From Lysobacteraceae bacterium (GTDB lineage Bacteria > Pseudomonadota > Gammaproteobacteria > Xanthomonadales > Xanthomonadaceae), in contig JAQGOI010000136.1 of the NCBI GenBank assembly GCA_028293685.1, forward strand, positions 1 through 9,329: 9,329 nucleotides of DNA. Reading direction: 5' to 3'. Position numbers and translations under genes: made by a program. The notes below the pieces were generated by a model, which did not search any database, was not told where the DNA came from, and worked only from the letters and a program-made list of their open reading frames with translations. Below, one piece after another: positions 5,989 to 9,329 of the stretch. Position 1 is the stretch's first letter. Each line of letters begins with the position of its first letter.

Positions 5989-7001
5989 GCCGCAAGGTCC
6001 TCATGGTGGCGCGTCGCAGCCATGGCGGCTTCGACCAGGCCCCAATCGGCGCCGGCTTTGTGCGCACCTTCGCTGAGCAGCTGACGGAAAACGCGACCAC
6101 CACGCTGGCCATGGAATAGGCCGAGCACATGGCGCGTGATCTGCTTTAGCGCCACGCCCTGCACCAGCCATTGCTCGACGTGCGGTCGCAACGCGCACAG
6201 CAGATCCTCGCGGCTGCGTTGCACGCCATCGAACGGTGGCCCACCGAACCATGCAACGTCGGTGCGGTGCAGCAGGTAAGGATCGTGGTACGCGGCACGG
6301 CCGAGCATCGCCCCGTCCGCATGCGCCAGGTGCGCAGTGGCGCCCTCGAGCGAGGTGATGCCGCCATTGACGATCACCTGCAGGTCCGGCCGTTCGTTCC
6401 TGAGCCGGTAAGCCCAGTCGTAGCGCAGCGGTGGAACTTCACGATTCTCCTTCGGCGACAGGCCCTTCAGCCAAGCGTTGCGCGCATGCACGACGAAGAG
6501 TCCGCAACCGGCGGCGGCAACGTCGTCGACGAACGCACGGAACGCATCGTAATGCTCGTCGTCGTCGATGCCGAGCCGGCACTTCACGGTCACCGGCACC
6601 GGGGAGACCGCGATCATCGCCGCCACGCTATCGGCGACCAGCTGCGGCTCCCGCATCAGGCATGCGCCGAAGCGGCCGGCCTGGACGCGATCCGACGGGC
6701 AACCGACGTTGAGGTTGATCTCGTCGAAGCCGGTATCGGCGCCAATCCGCGCGGCCTGAGCCAGCAACGCCGGCTCGCTGCCGCCCAGTTGCAGGGCCAC
6801 CGGATGCTCGACCGGATCGAGCGCGAGCAACTTCGAACGGTCGCCATGGATGACCGCGTTGGCATGCACCATCTCGGTGTACAGGCGCGCGTGCGGCGCC
6901 AGGATCCGGTGGAAGACGCGGCAATGCGTGTCCGTCCAGTCCATCATCGGGGCGACGGACAGGCGCAGGGCGTCGGTGGCAATTGCTGCGGGAACGGGCA
7001 T
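5985..7001 (-). CDS. dusA: tRNA-dihydrouridine(20/20a) synthase DusA
   Basis: DusA is a flavin enzyme that uses NADPH to reduce U20/U20a in the D-loop of tRNAs. The 338-residue product has RLSVAPMMDWTDTHCR at 13-28 (FMN-binding barrel entry), TEMV at 42-45, HPVALQLGG at 66-74, NLNVGCPSDRVQAGRFGACLM at 97-116 with catalytic Cys101, VKCRLGID at 139-146, VHARNAWLKGLSPKENREVPPL at 171-192, NGGI at 212-215 and LGRAAYHDPYLL at 233-244. The HARNAWLKGLSPKENR block separates DusA from DusB and DusC. The frame extends upstream to 7109, but homology begins at the ATG at 7001, which also leaves room for a promoter in the gap to hppD. No clear Shine-Dalgarno precedes it. Its stop overlaps the start of the downstream hydrolase. 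Confidence 0.95.
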   Translation of the reverse strand: MPVPAAIATDALRLSVAPMMDWTDTHCRVFHRILAPHARLYTEMVHANAVIHGDRSKLLALDPVEHPVALQLGGSEPALLAQAARIGADTGFDEINLNVGCPSDRVQAGRFGACLMREPQLVADSVAAMIAVSPVPVTVKCRLGIDDDEHYDAFRAFVDDVAAAGCGLFVVHARNAWLKGLSPKENREVPPLRYDWAYRLRNERPDLQVIVNGGITSLEGATAHLAHADGAMLGRAAYHDPYLLHRTDVAWFGGPPFDGVQRSREDLLCALRPHVEQWLVQGVALKQITRHVLGLFHGQRGGRVFRQLLSEGAHKAGADWGLVEAAMAATRHHEDLAA

Positions 7002-7056
7002 GGTCGACGATTGTAAGGTCCGAGGCGGTACGTCAACGGTGCGCCCGGACCCCCAC

Positions 7057-7064
7057 GTTATAAT
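7057..7064. promoter_or_regulatory. Divergent dusA/hppD promoter with a shared near-symmetrical -10
   Basis: A perfect TATAAT lies on the plus strand at 7059-7064, 36 bases before the hppD ATG, followed by TGCGCC. The overlapping minus-strand hexamer is TATAAC (7062-7057), 56 bases upstream of dusA. For the minus direction TTGGGC (7086-7081) stands 18 bases upstream as a fair -35. In the plus direction no good -35 is seen; the best nearby is a weak TCAACG at 7033-7038 with 20-base spacing. Overlapping symmetrical -10 elements that fire in both directions are a known bacterial arrangement. Confidence 0.65.
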
Positions 7065-7099
7065 TGCGCCTTGCCCCATCGCCCAACGCCGAGGCCACC

Positions 7100-8206
7100 A
7101 TGCATGCACAGACCGGCGTCACCACGCCCAACCTCGGAATGCAGGTCGCGACCTTCGAAAACCCAATGGGGATCGATGGTTTTGAATTCGTCGAGTTCGC
7201 GGCACCGCAAGGACAAGGCGAGCTTCTGCATGACTACTTCACGCGGATGGGATTCACCGCCGTGCTGCAGCACAAGACACGGCCGATCACCCTCTACCGG
7301 CAGGGCGGCGTCAACTTCCTGGTCAATGAAGATCCCGATTCGTTTGCCGCCGATTTCGCCGCCGCGCACGGGCCCAGTGCCTGCGGCTTTGCGATCCGGT
7401 TCCGCAGGCCGGCCGAGGAGGTCTGCAGCACGGTGATCGCCAATGGCGGGGAAGCCATCGATCACAAGCCATCGAGCAAGGCGGTCCACGCGCCCGTGGT
7501 CAAAGGCATCGGCGACTGCATGCTGTACCTGGTCGACCGCTATGGCGATGCCGGGTCGATGTACGAGGACTATCTCCCGGTGCAGGGCGCCGAGCAGCAC
7601 CCGGCTGGATTTGGCCTGACGTTCATCGACCACCTCACGCACAACCTGTACTTCGGCAACATGCAGAAGTGGTCGGACTATTACGAGCGGCTGTTCAACT
7701 TCCGCGAGATCCGCTATTTCGACATCAAGGGCGCCAAGACCGGTCTGGTGTCCAAGGCGATGACCGCACCCGACGGCATCGTGCGCATCCCGCTCAACGA
7801 GAGCAGCGATCCCAAGTCACAGATCAATGAGTACCTCGACGCCTACCAGGGTGAGGGAATCCAGCACATCGCCTGCTTCACCGACGATATCTACGCGACC
7901 GTCGAGAAGATGCGCGATGCCGGCATCGCGTTCCTCGATACGCCGGATGCCTATTTCGATGTCATCGACGAACGCGTGCCCAACCATGGCGAGGATGTCG
8001 CGCGGCTGGCGCGCAACAAGATACTGATCGATGCCGACCTTGAGACCAAGCAGCGCAAACTGCTGCAGATCTTCACCACCAATGCGATCGGACCGATCTT
8101 CTTCGAGATCATCCAGCGCAAGGGCAACGAGGGCTTCGGCGAAGGCAACTTCCAGGCGCTGTTCGAAAGCATCGAGCGCGACCAGATCAAGCGCGGCGTG
8201 CTGTAA
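7100..8206 (+). CDS. hppD: 4-hydroxyphenylpyruvate dioxygenase
   Basis: This non-haem Fe(II) enzyme converts 4-hydroxyphenylpyruvate to homogentisate in tyrosine and phenylalanine catabolism. The 368-residue product has two vicinal-oxygen-chelate domains. The iron ligands are visible as His178 in [11 protein letters not shown], His256 in [11 protein letters not shown] and Glu336 in [21 protein letters not shown], and the C-terminal helix [13 protein letters not shown] closes the active site. The N-terminal [16 protein letters not shown] and the short length are typical of bacterial rather than plant enzymes. GAGG at 7091-7094, five bases before the ATG at 7100, fixes the start; the 12 extra upstream codons from 7064 lie in the promoter and are excluded. 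The stop is two bases before hmgA, so the two are transcribed together. The product can also feed pyomelanin if later steps are slow. Confidence 0.97.
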   Translation: MHAQTGVTTPNLGMQVATFENPMGIDGFEFVEFAAPQGQGELLHDYFTRMGFTAVLQHKTRPITLYRQGGVNFLVNEDPDSFAADFAAAHGPSACGFAIRFRRPAEEVCSTVIANGGEAIDHKPSSKAVHAPVVKGIGDCMLYLVDRYGDAGSMYEDYLPVQGAEQHPAGFGLTFIDHLTHNLYFGNMQKWSDYYERLFNFREIRYFDIKGAKTGLVSKAMTAPDGIVRIPLNESSDPKSQINEYLDAYQGEGIQHIACFTDDIYATVEKMRDAGIAFLDTPDAYFDVIDERVPNHGEDVARLARNKILIDADLETKQRKLLQIFTTNAIGPIFFEIIQRKGNEGFGEGNFQALFESIERDQIKRGVL

Positions 8207-8208
8207 CG

Positions 8209-9329
8209 ATGGCAATCGCCAGCAACGGCTACCAGTCGGGTTTCGGCAACAGTTTCGCGACGGAGGCCGTCGCCGGCGCCTTGCCCGTGGGGCGCAATTC
8301 GCCGCAACGCGTTGCGCATGGGTTGTATGCCGAGCAGCTGTCGGGGACGGCATTCACGGCGCCGCGCAGCGAGAATCGCCGCAGCTGGTTGTATCGCATC
8401 CGGCCGGCGGCAATGCATGGCACGTTCGCTCCGTTCTCGACCAGCACGTCCTTCCACAACGATTTCGGCGATGGCCCGGTGACGCCCGACCAGCTGCGCT
8501 GGGATCCGTTGCCATTGCCGGAAGCAGCGACGGATTTCGTCGACGGGTTGCTGACCATGGCCGGCAACGGTTCTCCCACGGCGATGCATGGGATCGGTGT
8601 CCACCTGTACGCCGCCAATCGCGACATGCAGGACCGTTTCTTCTACGACGCCGATGGTGAACTGCTGATCGTGCCGCAGCTCGGGCGCCTGCATATCGAA
8701 ACCGAACTGGGCGTGCTCGACGTCGAGCCACAGGAAATCGCCGTCATCCCGCGCGGAGTACGTTTCCGGGTCGCATTGCCCGACGGCACGGCTCGCGGCT
8801 ACATCTGCGAGAACTTCGGCGCGCTGCTGCGCCTGCCCGACCTGGGACCCATCGGCAGCAATGGCCTGGCCAACGCGCGCGATTTCCTGACGCCCAGCGC
8901 CGCGTACGAGGACAGCGAAGGCGCGTTCGAGCTGGTCGCGAAATTCCAGGGACACCTGTGGCGCGCGGCGATCGACCATTCACCACTCGACGTGGTGGCG
9001 TGGCACGGCAACTACGCGCCGTACAAGTACGACCTGCGCCGCTTCAACGCGATCGGCTCTATCAGCTTCGATCATCCCGATCCGTCGATCTTCCTGGTGT
9101 TGACGTCGCCCAGCGACACGGCTGGCGTGGGTAACCTGGACTTCGCGATCTTTCCCCCACGCTGGCTGGTCGCGCAGGACACGTTCCGGCCGCCGTGGTT
9201 CCATCGCAACGTCGCCAGCGAATTCATGGGCCTGGTCCATGGCGCGTACGACGCCAAGGCCGAGGGCTTCGCGCCCGGTGGCGCCAGCTTGCACAACTGC
9301 ATGACCGGGCATGGCCCCGACGCCGCGAC
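8209..9329 (+). CDS. hmgA: Homogentisate 1,2-dioxygenase (partial, cut by the right edge)
   Basis: This Fe(II) enzyme opens the ring of homogentisate to maleylacetoacetate, the step after HppD. The visible 373 residues begin [20 protein letters not shown] and contain [22 protein letters not shown] at 45-66, the cupin core, [31 protein letters not shown] at 264-294, and the metal site: His332 in PPWFHRN, Glu338 in [11 protein letters not shown] and His368 in MTGHGPDA. These lie three residues before the human ligands His335, Glu341 and His371, so the metal site is intact. Family members run to roughly 430-445 residues, so some 60-70 are missing beyond the window. The ATG at 8209 is two bases after the hppD stop with only a weak ribosome binding site, which suggests translational coupling. 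Maleylacetoacetate isomerase and fumarylacetoacetase are not seen here. Confidence 0.97.
   Translation, partial: MAIASNGYQSGFGNSFATEAVAGALPVGRNSPQRVAHGLYAEQLSGTAFTAPRSENRRSWLYRIRPAAMHGTFAPFSTSTSFHNDFGDGPVTPDQLRWDPLPLPEAATDFVDGLLTMAGNGSPTAMHGIGVHLYAANRDMQDRFFYDADGELLIVPQLGRLHIETELGVLDVEPQEIAVIPRGVRFRVALPDGTARGYICENFGALLRLPDLGPIGSNGLANARDFLTPSAAYEDSEGAFELVAKFQGHLWRAAIDHSPLDVVAWHGNYAPYKYDLRRFNAIGSISFDHPDPSIFLVLTSPSDTAGVGNLDFAIFPPRWLVAQDTFRPPWFHRNVASEFMGLVHGAYDAKAEGFAPGGASLHNCMTGHGPDAA

Noticed and set aside
7002..7109. Upstream extension of dusA to 7109 (36 extra codons)
   Set aside because: It would start beyond the hppD ATG and run over both -10 elements. DusA similarity begins just after the ATG at 7001.

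Overview
The window is a compact, GC-rich chromosomal segment with very short intergenic gaps. Gene order and protein signatures point to a gammaproteobacterium of the order Lysobacterales (Xanthomonadales; Xanthomonadaceae or Rhodanobacteraceae). The evidence is a birA-coaX pair followed by the N-terminus of a membrane protein, a xanthomonad-style PhoP/PhoQ pair preceded by a small PepSY-like secreted protein, and an hppD-hmgA pair divergent from dusA. The family placement is from memory, not from a search. I see no phage, IS element, CRISPR array, tRNA or rRNA.

Layout from left to right: (1) 1-1808, minus strand: birA (biotin ligase/repressor) and coaX (type III pantothenate kinase) overlap by 4 bases. 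The first codons of a likely SPOR-type membrane protein lie beyond coaX and leave the window at base 1. (2) 1939-2214, plus strand: a small predicted secreted protein divergent from birA, with a good ribosome binding site, no recognised family and no known function. (3) 2272-4945, minus strand: a 112-residue predicted secreted protein with a PepSY-like tail, then phoP, a 157-base gap, then phoQ. (4) 5077-7001, minus strand: dusA (tRNA dihydrouridine synthase) with its stop overlapping the GTG start of an arginine deiminase-related (CtlX-like) hydrolase. (5) 7100 to the right edge, plus strand: hppD and hmgA two bases apart, successive steps of tyrosine catabolism; hmgA is cut by the window end.

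How they work together: hppD and hmgA convert 4-hydroxyphenylpyruvate to homogentisate and then to maleylacetoacetate. PhoP/PhoQ form an envelope-stress or cation-responsive two-component system, and the small upstream gene is probably co-transcribed with it. BirA and CoaX are both cofactor enzymes. Two divergent intergenic regions (1809-1938 and 7002-7099) each hold a near-symmetrical -10 element that could serve both directions, and both are followed on the plus strand by GCGCC.

No gap exceeds about 160 bases, so there is no long unexplained stretch. The window is mostly conserved housekeeping content and I do not see a clearly new multi-gene system. The best candidates for something undescribed are the small secreted protein at 1939-2214, the PepSY-like protein as a possible partner of PhoQ, and the sensor domain of this PhoQ, which lacks the enteric acidic patch.
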